A DNA stretch of 64,000 nucleotides from Planctomycetota bacterium (lineage in GTDB: Bacteria > Planctomycetota > UBA1135 > GCA-002748355), in contig JACKHW010000005.1 in assembly GCA_020638795.1 (NCBI GenBank), forward strand, positions 62,001 through 126,000. The letters are read 5' to 3'. Position numbers and translations under genes: made by a program. This document shows, in pieces, positions 17,790 through 26,377 of this stretch (within the stretch, counting starts at the first letter, position 1; every line of letters starts with the position of its first letter). The notes under the pieces are model-generated. The model saw nothing but the letters and a program-made list of their open reading frames with translations, made no database searches and was not told the origin of the DNA.

Positions 17790-18392
17790 GTGAGTGATGT
17801 TCACGACACGATCGTTCGAAGCGCATGCCACGGTGACGAAGTCGCGATCGATGTTCTGCTCGAACGTCACTTGCCGGGCCTCGAGGCCTACGTGCGCCTG
17901 CACTCGGGACGCATTCTCCAACACCGTGAATCGAACGACGACATCGTTCAATCCGTCTGCAGAGAAGTGCTCGAGGACATGCAGCGTTTTGATTACTCCG
18001 GAGAAGCAGCGTTTCGCTCGTGGCTCTTCCGCGTGGCCGAGAGCAAGATCATCGATCGCTTGCGTTACTGGCAACGTGATCGACGTGATCATCGACGAGA
18101 TCGACGGCAAACCGGCGTCATCGATCGAGACTACGAAGATCGATTCGCGCGTGTCCGTGCTTCGCTGCCGAGTCCGAGTCAGCATGTCATCGCGCGTGAG
18201 GACCTTCAGCGCCTCGAAAGCGCGTTCGAACGACTGTCCCCAGAGCATCGAGAGGTGATCTTGATGGCGAGGATCATCGGCCACTCGCACAAGGAGATCG
18301 CGGTGCGTTTGCAACGCAGCGAAACAGCGACTCGCATGCTGCTACGGAGGGCCCTCGTGCATCTCGGACGACTGATGGACGACGATGACTGA
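17790..18392 (+). CDS. ECF-type RNA polymerase sigma factor (planctomycete subfamily)
   Basis: A sigma-70 family protein of about 200 residues. Region 2 is visible as ESNDDIVQSVCREVLEDMQRFDYSGEAAFRSWLFRVAESKIIDRLRYW. Region 4 is LSPEHREVILMARIIGHSHKEIAVRLQRSETATRMLLRRAL. The pattern fits the planctomycete-specific sigma-70 group (TIGR02984 type), whose genes often sit beside Ser/Thr kinase genes. GTG 17790 is chosen because homology begins right after it; the frame is open further upstream, and no strong ribosome binding site decides. It overlaps the kinase gene by eight bases, so the two are translationally coupled and probably act together. Confidence 0.88.
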   Translation: MSDVHDTIVRSACHGDEVAIDVLLERHLPGLEAYVRLHSGRILQHRESNDDIVQSVCREVLEDMQRFDYSGEAAFRSWLFRVAESKIIDRLRYWQRDRRDHRRDRRQTGVIDRDYEDRFARVRASLPSPSQHVIAREDLQRLESAFERLSPEHREVILMARIIGHSHKEIAVRLQRSETATRMLLRRALVHLGRLMDDDD

Positions 18393-21129
18393 TGAATTGT
18401 TGAAGCGATTGCACGCGACTTCGATCGGCGACGACGACGCCGCGGCAGCGCGCGCGGAGCGTGCACTTGCCTTACTCGGTGCGTTGTCGACTCCGGATCG
18501 AATCGGACCGTATCGCCTGATGGACCTGCTCGGAGAAGGAGGGATGGGGACGGTGTTCCTGGCCGAACAAAGCGAACCAATCCGTCGCGAGGTCGCTCTC
18601 AAACTCGTCAAAGCGGGCCTGGGATCCCGCGAAGTGCTCGCTCGCTTTCGGAGCGAACTCACAGCGCTCTCCCTCATGAAACACCCGCACATCGCAGCCG
18701 TGCTCGATGCGGGGCAACTCGCCGGCCAAACGCCGTACTTCGTCATGGAGTACGTTCCAGGCGAAACGTTGATGCAGTACTGCGATCGTCGCTCCTTGGA
18801 CATCGAGTCGCGACTTCGAATCAGTCTGGATATCTGTGACGCCGTACAACACGCTCACCAGCGCGGGATCATTCACCGCGACCTCAAGCCGAGCAACGTG
18901 ATCGTCCAAGAGGTCGATGGCGAGCCGTTTCCCAAGATCATCGACTTCGGTATCGCGAAGGCCGCTGCTGGCAGCTGGGGAGATAGTGACGCGAACACGC
19001 TCGCGGGTCAGGTCCTTGGGACTCCGGAGTACATGAGCCCGGAGCAACTAGAGGCACCCGAGGATGTCGATACGAGGACCGACGTTCACGCCCTCGGTGT
19101 GCTGCTCTACGAGCTACTCCTCGGAGTCCTGCCGTACGAAGGAGGAACACATGCCTCCGGCAGCCCCCTGGAACGAATACGGCGCATGCAGAATGCGACC
19201 ATGTCGAAGCCCAGCACGAGGATCACTCGCCTCGGCACCGAAGAGGCGAGCGCAATCGCGAGCAAGCGACGTACCGATATCCGCTCCCTGCGTCGCTCGC
19301 TGCGCGGAGACCTGGATTGGATCGTCATGAAAGCCCTGCATCGCGACCGCGACCAACGCTACGCCTCGGTCAGTGACTTGCGCGGCGATCTGATGCGCTA
19401 CCTCATGCACGAGCCCGTGGCGGCAGGACCGCCGAGTCGCGTCTACCGTGTGCGAAAGTTCGTTCGGCGCCATCGCATGGCGGTCGCGACCCTGGGCGCT
19501 CTCGTCATCCTGGGATCTCTCGGCGTCGTCACGATCGTGCGTGAGTACGATCGTGCGGAGCAGAACGCCGTGCGTGCGACGGCCAACCTCGCGAAGTACC
19601 ACCTGCTCGGCATCGATGTCCGGCTCGACGAAGCCATCGAGTCCGCGAAGTCAATCGTCCCTCCTTGGCCAGAGCGAATCGACGACCTCCGAGAGTGGCT
19701 GCAGCATCACGGAGAACCGCTCGTGAACGAGTCGGAACGCATCGAGCGGGCACTCGAAGAAACTCGAAACCGAGGTCGGCGAGCAGAACCTGCTGCTGCA
19801 ATCACGCATCGCAGCTTGGCCGAAGCCCGAAGGACCAAGACTCTGCTCGAGCAAGAACTCACGTCGCTGGGCGCTGAATCGCAGCTCAGCAGTGCAGAGA
19901 ACGATGTGCAGCGGAAACGCGTTCGCGCGGCACTCGATGTCGTCAATCAGGCGATCTCGACGTTGACGACTGCAAGCAACGCCGACTCACTGCACTTCGA
20001 ACGAAGTGAAGATCGGTTCCTCTTCGACGCACTCCAGTCCACGTTCCTCGAGCTCGAGCGATTCAAGTCCTCGCGCGGAACGCTCGCGCACATGCGGTCA
20101 CGATTGTCCTGGGCGGAACACGTCGCGGACTACTCGATTCAACGCCACCGCGATCGATGGGAACAAGCACGCGCATCCCTGGCGCGAAAGGACAGTCGCT
20201 GCTTCGTCGCAGATCTGGCCCCACAAATGGGCCTGGTCCCGATTGGCGAGAGTCGAACGACTGGACTGTGGGAGTTCTACCATCTGCGATCCGCTGCGGA
20301 TCCGACGACCGTACCCACGTTCGGAGTCGATGGTGGCATCGAGATGACGGCCGAAATGGGCATGGTCTTCGTCTTCCTACCAGGTGGCGATTTCGCAATG
20401 GGTGCCCAGTCGAGCGACCCGCGAGCAGCCAACTTCGACCGCGACGCCATTGCGAGCGAGCAGCCAGTGCGTTCTGTCTCTCTGGACGCCTTCTTCATCT
20501 CGAAATACGAGATGACTCAAGCACAATGGAAGCGCATGTCTGGCGGTGACGAACCGAGCCTGTACTCGGCAACCAATAGCCTCGAGTCGCTGCGAATCGG
20601 TCCGACGAATCCCGTAGAGAACGTGAGCTGGACCTGGTGCGACAGGATCCTCGATGCGTCGGGCCTCGCATTGCCAACCGAAGCCCAATGGGAATATGCG
20701 TGTCGCGCATGCACGACCACACCTTGGTCCACGGGCGACGATGCCGCTTCGTTGGAGACATTCGCCAATGTGTGGGATCAAAGTGGCGTCGCTCTCAATC
20801 CGTCCGTGGCCGGAGCCGCGGACTACATCGACGGGTTTGCGATCCACTCGCCCGTGGGTAGCTTCTCCCCAAACGGGTTCGGCCTCTACGACATGCACGG
20901 AAACGTCAACGAATGGTGTCGGGATGCAGCGATCGACTATGGCGCGCATACACGCCCTGGCGATGGACTGCGAATCGGCATCGACCCCGGTGGTGCTCGT
21001 CGAGTGTATCGAGGTGGCAGCTTCTACGGGCCGGCACAGTTGGCTCGGTCGGCTGCACGCGTCGCGAACGAGCAAGAAGTGAGAATCAGCAACCTCGGTG
21101 TACGTCCGGTTCGCGCGCTACGACGCTGA
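18385..21129 (+). CDS. Transmembrane Ser/Thr kinase fused to a formylglycine-generating-enzyme-like domain
   Basis: A 914-residue fusion. A complete Hanks-type kinase occupies residues 43-340: glycine loop GEGGMGTVF, Lys73 in ALKLVK, HRD at 164-166 (HRDLKPSN), DFG at 187-189, and GTPEYMSPEQL. One transmembrane helix follows at 365-386 (VATLGALVILGSLGVVTIV). Then comes a long helical, coiled-coil region at 390-620, and a C-terminal FGE/SUMF1-fold domain from about 660 (GMVFVFLPGGDFAMGA, PVENVSWTWC, LPTEAQWEYACR, GLYDMHGNVNEWCRD, RGGSF). After RGGSF the catalytic cysteines of true FGE are absent (FYGPAQLARSAARV), so it is probably a binding domain. It is coupled to the ECF sigma gene. Confidence 0.92.
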   Translation: MTDELLKRLHATSIGDDDAAAARAERALALLGALSTPDRIGPYRLMDLLGEGGMGTVFLAEQSEPIRREVALKLVKAGLGSREVLARFRSELTALSLMKHPHIAAVLDAGQLAGQTPYFVMEYVPGETLMQYCDRRSLDIESRLRISLDICDAVQHAHQRGIIHRDLKPSNVIVQEVDGEPFPKIIDFGIAKAAAGSWGDSDANTLAGQVLGTPEYMSPEQLEAPEDVDTRTDVHALGVLLYELLLGVLPYEGGTHASGSPLERIRRMQNATMSKPSTRITRLGTEEASAIASKRRTDIRSLRRSLRGDLDWIVMKALHRDRDQRYASVSDLRGDLMRYLMHEPVAAGPPSRVYRVRKFVRRHRMAVATLGALVILGSLGVVTIVREYDRAEQNAVRATANLAKYHLLGIDVRLDEAIESAKSIVPPWPERIDDLREWLQHHGEPLVNESERIERALEETRNRGRRAEPAAAITHRSLAEARRTKTLLEQELTSLGAESQLSSAENDVQRKRVRAALDVVNQAISTLTTASNADSLHFERSEDRFLFDALQSTFLELERFKSSRGTLAHMRSRLSWAEHVADYSIQRHRDRWEQARASLARKDSRCFVADLAPQMGLVPIGESRTTGLWEFYHLRSAADPTTVPTFGVDGGIEMTAEMGMVFVFLPGGDFAMGAQSSDPRAANFDRDAIASEQPVRSVSLDAFFISKYEMTQAQWKRMSGGDEPSLYSATNSLESLRIGPTNPVENVSWTWCDRILDASGLALPTEAQWEYACRACTTTPWSTGDDAASLETFANVWDQSGVALNPSVAGAADYIDGFAIHSPVGSFSPNGFGLYDMHGNVNEWCRDAAIDYGAHTRPGDGLRIGIDPGGARRVYRGGSFYGPAQLARSAARVANEQEVRISNLGVRPVRALRR

Positions 21130-21138
21130 GCCACCCGA

Positions 21139-21501
21139 CTAGGCGAAGTCGCTCTTGGGCTTGCGGCCACGACGCTTCTTGCCACGTGCCTGTTCGAGCG
21201 CACGATCGAGCAGGCTCAAGTATTGGCGGCTCGCGCGTATGAACGCGGTGTCGAGCATACTGGCTCGGGCATCCATGTCCGCCACGGCCTTGTCGAGGGC
21301 AGCCTTTGCCGCTTTGAGGTTCTTGTAGAGGGCCGTGCGTTCGAACTCGGCCGCAGCCTTGCGCTCTTCGAGTGCGCGGATTTTGCGGCGCAGCTCTTCG
21401 ATCTGCTGATCGACGTCGCCGACCTGGCTGTCGTTCGTCGCGTCGGCGTCTACGCGGTCCGAGACTTCTCGCGAGTGTTTCGTCGACTTCTTCGCGGCCA
21501 T
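21139..21501 (-). CDS. Small coiled-coil protein of unknown function
   Basis: A 120-residue, highly charged protein with no family I recognise. The central region (VDQQIEELRRKIRALEERKAAAEFERTAL and the following helices) has heptad-like spacing and is probably a coiled coil. The C-terminus is very basic (QARGKKRRGRKPKSDFA), which suggests nucleic-acid contact. It begins four bases after the stop of coaC and ends the yicC-gmk-coaC run. In many bacteria this slot is taken by rpoZ; the sequence does not look like an omega subunit, so I leave it unassigned. It is convergent with the kinase gene, nine bases apart. Confidence 0.7.
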   Translation of the reverse strand: MAAKKSTKHSREVSDRVDADATNDSQVGDVDQQIEELRRKIRALEERKAAAEFERTALYKNLKAAKAALDKAVADMDARASMLDTAFIRASRQYLSLLDRALEQARGKKRRGRKPKSDFA

Positions 21502-21505
21502 GGGA

Positions 21506-22078
21506 TCAGTCTGCTTTGCGTGGAGGGAGCACGCGGGCGGCTTCGAGATCCTGCACGATACGCCGTAACACGTCCTGCGGTTCCGTCATGCGCCCGATCG
21601 CCTCGTAGCCTTCGGCGAGCGGACCGGTCTCGGGTCCGATGCGTTGCCACCCCGCTTGCTCGAGTCGAGCGACGTTCTCGCGAACGAACGGATTCTTCCA
21701 CATGCGATCGTTCATCGCGGGACAGAAATAGCGTCGCTCGGGAGCGCTGAGCGCGCCGAGGCTGACGGGGCAATCCCCGTGGCCGTGCGCGAGCTTGGCG
21801 ATCAAGTCGCCCGTCGCCGGCAGGATGACGAACGCCGCTCCCCGCGCGGGCCGCAGGTGCGCTGCTGTTCCGTCGGGATCGACGGCCAGCGTCGTCGTGA
21901 TCGGCGCATGTCCCGTCACCGCGGTGAACGACAGCGGTCGAACGAACGCACGCCCCCCAGTGCCGAGCAGGGTGTGAACGGCGAACCCAGCCTGCCGTGC
22001 CAGACTCGCGAATGCCACGGCTTTGAACGTCGCGGCACCACCACCGACACCGAGAACGAGTTCGGGTAGTTCGGCCAT
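21506..22078 (-). CDS. coaC: Phosphopantothenoylcysteine decarboxylase (stand-alone CoaC)
   Basis: A flavoprotein of 190 residues matching the CoaC half of CoaBC. It decarboxylates 4'-phosphopantothenoylcysteine to 4'-phosphopantetheine in coenzyme A synthesis. The FMN-binding start is LVLGVGGGAATFKAV. The active-site histidine is His74 (TAAHLRPARGAAF). Family motifs VILPATGDLIAKLAHG and PAMNDRMW (120-127) are intact. The CoaB synthetase domain normally fused behind it is absent, so CoaB must be separate in this genome. Its ATG overlaps the gmk stop by one base (TGATG), showing tight coupling. Confidence 0.88.
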   Translation of the reverse strand: MAELPELVLGVGGGAATFKAVAFASLARQAGFAVHTLLGTGGRAFVRPLSFTAVTGHAPITTTLAVDPDGTAAHLRPARGAAFVILPATGDLIAKLAHGHGDCPVSLGALSAPERRYFCPAMNDRMWKNPFVRENVARLEQAGWQRIGPETGPLAEGYEAIGRMTEPQDVLRRIVQDLEAARVLPPRKAD

Positions 22079-22740
22079 CAGTCCGCCTCTTCCGGCAGCG
22101 ACGAGTCGGTTGGATCGAGACCGCCTGGCCCGTCGGAGTCCTCGGAATCGCCCCGGGACAACCCGAGAAACGAAGCCACCTGCTGCAACGTTGCTTGGAG
22201 GTCGTCGTTGATGACGACATGGTCGTAGAGGTGGGCCATGTCCATTTCCTTGCGTGCGATCTGCAAGCGACGTTGGATCGTCTCCGGATCCTCGGTCGAT
22301 CGCGTCCGCAAGCGCTGCTCCAGTTCTTCGAGGCTCGGCGGCATGACGAACAGGTAGGTCGCCTCGACACCGCGGTCACGTAGTTGTCGTGTTCCTTGTA
22401 CTTCGATCTCGAGGATCACGACCGGCACTTCGCGCAGCTGTTCTTCGACGACCGCCCGCAGAGTGCCATACCGATTGTCGTTATAGGCAGCGTGCTCCAG
22501 AAACTCACCACGCCGCACGCGCGCTTCGAAGTCTTCGGGCGTCAGGAACCAATAGTCGATGCCATCGACCTCGCCCTTGCGCCGCTTTCGTGTCGTTGCC
22601 GAGACCGACAGACGAACGTCATCGCGCTCCGCGAGAGCTCGACAGATCGTCGTCTTGCCCGAACCCGACGGGCCGGAGATCACGACGAGCCGACCGTGCG
22701 CGGGTTGGAATCGCTCGGAAGTGGACGCGTCGTGGCTCAT
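22078..22740 (-). CDS. gmk: Guanylate kinase
   Basis: Phosphorylates GMP to GDP. The protein has 220 residues, with P-loop GPSGSGKTT at about residues 23-31. Its GMP-binding region includes VSATTRKRRKGEVDGIDYWFLT, EHAAYNDNRYGT and ILEIEVQGTRQLR. The lid region is RLRTRSTEDPETIQRRL, and the C-terminal VVINDDLQATL is typical. A polar acidic tail of about 25 residues extends past the usual end. The gene overlaps yicC by four bases (ATGA) and coaC by one base, forming the classic yicC-gmk-coa operon. Confidence 0.95.
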   Translation of the reverse strand: MSHDASTSERFQPAHGRLVVISGPSGSGKTTICRALAERDDVRLSVSATTRKRRKGEVDGIDYWFLTPEDFEARVRRGEFLEHAAYNDNRYGTLRAVVEEQLREVPVVILEIEVQGTRQLRDRGVEATYLFVMPPSLEELEQRLRTRSTEDPETIQRRLQIARKEMDMAHLYDHVVINDDLQATLQQVASFLGLSRGDSEDSDGPGGLDPTDSSLPEEAD

Positions 22741-23678
22741 TCCAGATTCTGTCCCTGCTCGCGAATCCGGTCGAGAGTCGCCTTGATCTCGACGACTTCA
22801 CGCGCGACGAGCACGTCGCCGGATTTGGCCGCAATCGTATTCGCTTCGCGAAGGAGTTCTTGGCTCAAGAACTCTGGACGCCGACCGACGGAGTGCGCCT
22901 CGGCGTGGCGCGGGGATTCGCCGTCACCGCCGGTGGTGAGCAGGCGACGAAACTCGTCCAGATGCGCTCGAAAGCGCACGGTCTCTTCCTTGACGTCGAC
23001 TTTGTCCGCGTAGAGCGCGACCTCGCGCAGGACATCGACCGAGTCGACAGTCTGGCCGTGACGCGTGAGGAAGTCGACGATGCGCTGCTCCAGTCGTTCT
23101 TCATAGGCCGCGACGACCGCCGGGACGTGCTGCTCGATGGCCCCGAGCGACGCCTCGAGTCGATCGAGATACCCGAGGAGCTCCCGAGTCAGGATCGCTC
23201 CCTCGCGGGCTCGAGACGCGTCGAGATCGGCGAGAGCAGCACGCGTCGCTTCGAGCACGAGTTCTTCGGGCGGTGGAAGGCGATCGACCTTTCGGGAAAC
23301 GCCGGGGAGCGCGAGGATGGTTTCGAACCGAGGTGCGCCTGTCCCGGCAAGATCCGCGAGATCGCGCAGCGCCTTCGCGTGGCGCACGAACGCGGCCTCG
23401 TCGATGTCGAGTGGACTATGCGAGTTGTCCTGCGCATCCTCGAGCGGCTCGAGCACGACACCGCACGTGATCGCACCGCGCGTCACGCGGGATCGCACGA
23501 CCGATTCGACGGCAGTTTCGAAGACTGCGCATTCTGGCGGCAGATTCGTGCGCACGCTGAGACCGCGATGGTTGACGGATCGAATTTCGGCGCGCACGCA
23601 AAATCGACTGTCCTCGGCCTGACCGACACCGAAGCCGGTCATACTACGAGGTGCGTGTCCTTCAGCGCGATCCGTCAT
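22737..23678 (-). CDS. yicC: YicC/YloC family endoribonuclease
   Basis: A 313-residue member of the YicC/YloC family. The family has been described as endoribonucleases affecting small-RNA turnover. The N-terminal signature RSMTGFGVGQAEDS plus EIRSVNHRGLSV is diagnostic, and the C-terminal DUF1732 part shows SVDVLREVALYADKVDVKEETVR and GRRPEFLSQELLREANTIAAKS. The length is slightly longer than usual (about 290). It is first in the yicC-gmk-coaC set. Its upstream region (23679-23960) holds an inverted-repeat element rather than an obvious promoter. Confidence 0.93.
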   Translation of the reverse strand: MTDRAEGHAPRSMTGFGVGQAEDSRFCVRAEIRSVNHRGLSVRTNLPPECAVFETAVESVVRSRVTRGAITCGVVLEPLEDAQDNSHSPLDIDEAAFVRHAKALRDLADLAGTGAPRFETILALPGVSRKVDRLPPPEELVLEATRAALADLDASRAREGAILTRELLGYLDRLEASLGAIEQHVPAVVAAYEERLEQRIVDFLTRHGQTVDSVDVLREVALYADKVDVKEETVRFRAHLDEFRRLLTTGGDGESPRHAEAHSVGRRPEFLSQELLREANTIAAKSGDVLVAREVVEIKATLDRIREQGQNLE

Positions 23679-23704
23679 CTGCGCGCCGTGATCGATTTAG
23701 TGGG

Positions 23705-23768
23705 GTGTTGAAAAAGCTGCCGAGGCGGTGAAGGCACGTGTTCGGTGCATGTTCGAGTATTTCAACAC
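23705..23768. repeat. 64-bp inverted repeat unit with GTGTTGAAA ends
   Basis: A perfect 9-bp inverted repeat (GTGTTGAAA at 23705-23713, TTTCAACAC at 23760-23768) encloses 46 bases. It lies just upstream of yicC and ends five bases before the larger inverted-repeat element at 23773. GTGTTGAAAAA-type ends resemble terminal sequences of some insertion sequences, but I cannot place it in a family. It contains no reading frame of note. It may be a solo remnant of a mobile element or a transcriptional hairpin. Confidence 0.45.
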
Positions 23769-23772
23769 GCTG

Positions 23773-23938
23773 CTAGTGTCCCGCGTCAGGAGTTCGTTGT
23801 ATTTGTCCCAGCGTAGCGGCGTCTCTCGTAAGGCGCACGGACGCAGGCAGATCGGGTGATCTGGCGAGGGAGTGCAACGCAGCGAGGGGCGTCGATCCGC
23901 CCCGACAAATGCAACGAACTCCTGACGGGGGACACTAG
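23773..23938. mobile_element. MITE-like 166-bp element with 35-bp terminal inverted repeats
   Basis: The arms 23773-23807 and 23904-23938 are inverted repeats matching at 33 of 35 positions. Each begins with CTAGTGTCC at the outer end. CTAG on both sides could be a 4-bp target duplication flanking 31-bp inverted repeats that start TGTCC. The 96-bp interior has no open frame that looks coding, and contains smaller hairpins (for example CAGATC...GATCTG). Size, near-perfect ends and lack of a transposase fit a non-autonomous MITE moved by an IS present elsewhere. It sits in the yicC-secG intergenic region and interrupts no gene. Confidence 0.7.
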
Positions 23939-23960
23939 GGCCGGGACTTCTTGGAGTGGC

Positions 23961-24191
23961 TCACTGCCAACGCAAGATCGTGATCAGCACCGCCGATCCG
24001 AGGAAGACCGCGAACAGTGTGAACGTGAACTTGTTGATCCCGCCCGACTTGACACCGAACGTCTGGGCGCCCATGCCACCGAAGGCTTCGGCAAGGCCTC
24101 CACCCTTGGGCTCCTGCAACAGGATCACGACGATCATGAGGAAGGAGCTCACGAAAAAGAGGAGCCAGAGCAATAGTTTTATGATAGCCAT
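23961..24191 (-). CDS. secG: Preprotein translocase subunit SecG
   Basis: A 76-residue protein with two transmembrane helices (residues 3-24 and about 54-73) and the conserved cytoplasmic loop LLQEPKGGGLAEAFGGMG between them. It is an accessory subunit of the SecYEG protein-conducting channel that promotes SecA-driven translocation. ATG 24191 is chosen over an upstream start at 24218, which would add nine residues, mostly arginine, before the first helix. It lies 98 bp downstream of tpiA on the same strand, a common bacterial tpiA-secG order. Confidence 0.94.
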   Translation of the reverse strand: MAIIKLLLWLLFFVSSFLMIVVILLQEPKGGGLAEAFGGMGAQTFGVKSGGINKFTFTLFAVFLGSAVLITILRWQ

Positions 24192-24289
24192 GGGCCTTCG
24201 GCGTCGAAAACGGGCCACGGTTGTAGCCCGGAATGGTCTCGAAGACCACCCCGGATCCGCAATCTATCGCCTGGCGAGCGCGCTTTGCG

Positions 24290-25072
24290 TCAGCGGTCGT
24301 ACTCGATGATCGGGAGGAACGTCTCGGCCTTGAGACTCGCACCGCCCACGAGGACGCCATCGACGTCGGGAACGCTCATCAGATCCCGAACATTGTCCTT
24401 CGACACACTGCCGCCATAGAGCACTCGAAAGCAACCGGCAACGGCGTCGCCGAACATGTCGGCGATCACGTCCCGAACGATGCGGTGCGCCTCGGCAGCC
24501 TGGTCTGGCGTCGCGACCTCGCCGGTCCCGATCGCCCAAATGGGCTCGTAGGCGATACATAGACGGTGGATTTCCGGTGCCTCGACCCAATCGAGGGCCG
24601 AGCGCACCTGGCGACGGAGCACGGCAGCGACCTTGCCTTTTTTCCGCTCGTCGAGCGTTTCGCCGACGCAGAGCATCGGGAGGATGTCGTGATCGAGAGC
24701 CTGGCGAATCTTGCGCCCCATCCACTCCTCTTTTTCGAGGAAGATCTGACGGCGCTCCGAGTGTCCGATCAGAACTCGATCGACCCCGACGTCGCGCAGC
24801 ATCGGTGCCGACGTCTCCCCCGTGAACGCCCCCGACTTCTCCCAGTGGACGTTCTGGGCGCCGAGCCCGATCGGAGAACCCTGCGAAACGGCCGCGACGT
24901 CCGCCAAGTAGACGAACGGAGCGAACACGGCAACCTCGCGATCATCCCCGTCGCCGAGTCGAGCCTTCAGAGTCTTCGTCAGATCGAGCGCCTTCGCTCG
25001 ATCGAGGTTCATCTTCCAGTTCGCGGCTATGTAGGGCTTGCGCAGAACGCTCGAGTCTTCGGATTGGGACAT
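24290..25072 (-). CDS. tpiA: Triosephosphate isomerase
   Basis: A glycolytic TIM-barrel enzyme of 260 residues that interconverts dihydroxyacetone phosphate and glyceraldehyde 3-phosphate. All catalytic elements are visible: Lys20 in AANWKMN, His in LIGHSERR, Glu in IAYEPIWAIGTG, and the phosphate-binding loops YGGSVSKDN and VLVGGASLKAETF. The length is normal. It starts nine bases after the aroF stop, and secG follows, so aroF-tpiA-secG is probably one transcript. Confidence 0.97.
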   Translation of the reverse strand: MSQSEDSSVLRKPYIAANWKMNLDRAKALDLTKTLKARLGDGDDREVAVFAPFVYLADVAAVSQGSPIGLGAQNVHWEKSGAFTGETSAPMLRDVGVDRVLIGHSERRQIFLEKEEWMGRKIRQALDHDILPMLCVGETLDERKKGKVAAVLRRQVRSALDWVEAPEIHRLCIAYEPIWAIGTGEVATPDQAAEAHRIVRDVIADMFGDAVAGCFRVLYGGSVSKDNVRDLMSVPDVDGVLVGGASLKAETFLPIIEYDR

Positions 25073-25081
25073 CGTGAGAGA

Positions 25082-26236
25082 TCAACGAGTAGGAGTTCGG
25101 CGCGCAGAACGGAAACCGCCGCCCCTCGCGAGCCGCGGATCGACAGGTTGGATCGCATCGCACGACGCACTCGGAGGTGGAGATACGAATGGCTGCGCCG
25201 AGACGACAACACGATTCTCGAATGCTGCGAGCACTTCGAGATCGCGCACCAGCGGTGCGAGTTCGTCGACGAAGAGTGCTTGTGCGGCGTCCGAACGAGA
25301 ATGTTCCGGTCGTGGATGGATCTCGACCATGACTCCGTCCGCCCCAGCGACGACGGCCGCCTTGGCCATCGGTCGTACGAGTGCGCGCTTCCCGGTCGCG
25401 TGACTCGGGTCGACGAAAACCGGAAGTTTGCATCGCGCACGAACGGCAGGAACGACCGCAAGGTCGAGCACGTTGCGCCGATCCGGGTCGAAGCCGCGCA
25501 CGCCACGCTCACACAGGATGACGCCGGTCGCCCCCGACTCCAGACAATACTCCGCTGCACCGATCCACTCGTCGAGCGTTGCTGCAGGTCCGCGTTTCAG
25601 CAGGATCGGGCGTCCGGAGGCTCCCGCCTCACGTAGGAGCGGGAAGTTCTGCATGCTGCGCGCTCCGAGTTGCAGGATCTCGGCGTGAGTCGCGACGAAC
25701 TCGACATCCCGCGGATCGAGGACTTCGGTCACGATCGCCAAACCGTGGTCCCCAGCGACGTGCGCGAGCGTCACGAGACCATCGCGACCCAGGCCTTGGA
25801 AACTGTACGGAGACGTACGCGGCTTGTAGGCTCCGGCACGCAGGAGGACACCGCCCGTAGCACGAACGACTCGAGCCGCCCGGGCGAGCGTCTCCGGATC
25901 CTCGACGGCACAGGGACCAGCGACCCACACGAAGTGCTCGGGCCCGATCGTGATCTCCGGCGACGCCGGTCGCACGGGTGTCACGCGGACCGCACCCGCT
26001 GCCGCGCTCGCGAGCGGCGTCACCGACTCCTTCGCGATCACCTGCATCACCCCGGGCCAGAGAGTCGCTCGCGCTGCGAGGTCGGGATCCGGCCGCGAGA
26101 GCTCGACTTCGATCGTGCGTGCCCCACGCTCGAGGCCGGATACGGAGAGCTGTCCGTCGAGTCCTTCTCGACGGAGGCAGGCGACGAGTTGGTCACGCGT
26201 CGCAGGGTCCAGAGGACGTTGGAGGAGGAGAATCAA
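25082..26236 (-). CDS. aroF: 3-deoxy-7-phosphoheptulonate synthase
   Basis: The first enzyme of the shikimate pathway; condenses phosphoenolpyruvate with erythrose 4-phosphate. The 384-residue protein has an N-terminal ferredoxin-like regulatory domain (1-70), as in the Thermotoga-type enzyme. The barrel shows VAGPCAVEDPETL, GAYKPRTSPYSFQGLG, ILQLGARSMQNF, ILLKRGPAA, ILCERGVRGFD and VFVDPSHATGKR. The start is a TTG (26236) giving LILLLQRP, which aligns with the family N-terminus; no ATG is available. A 35-residue C-terminal extension is low in complexity. It supplies precursors for pabB at 54.5 kb. Confidence 0.93.
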   Translation of the reverse strand: MILLLQRPLDPATRDQLVACLRREGLDGQLSVSGLERGARTIEVELSRPDPDLAARATLWPGVMQVIAKESVTPLASAAAGAVRVTPVRPASPEITIGPEHFVWVAGPCAVEDPETLARAARVVRATGGVLLRAGAYKPRTSPYSFQGLGRDGLVTLAHVAGDHGLAIVTEVLDPRDVEFVATHAEILQLGARSMQNFPLLREAGASGRPILLKRGPAATLDEWIGAAEYCLESGATGVILCERGVRGFDPDRRNVLDLAVVPAVRARCKLPVFVDPSHATGKRALVRPMAKAAVVAGADGVMVEIHPRPEHSRSDAAQALFVDELAPLVRDLEVLAAFENRVVVSAQPFVSPPPSASCDAIQPVDPRLARGGGFRSARRTPTR

Positions 26237-26377
26237 ATGCGAATGGGCTGGAGTCCCGCGAGAGTAGGTTCGGTGCCCCGGAGTCGCAAGAGTTCGCCGA
26301 CGCTCTCGCCGGGCGGTCCCGTGGGACGATGACGATCTGCACGGCTCACAGTTCGATCGGTCTGCCGCTCGATCTCC

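Noticed and set aside
20362..21129. A catalytic formylglycine-generating enzyme.
   Set aside because: The active-site cysteines expected after RGGSF are missing, and no sulfatase gene is nearby.
21139..21501. RNA polymerase omega subunit (rpoZ), often found after gmk.
   Set aside because: The sequence is a charged coiled coil with a basic tail and lacks the omega N-terminal motif.
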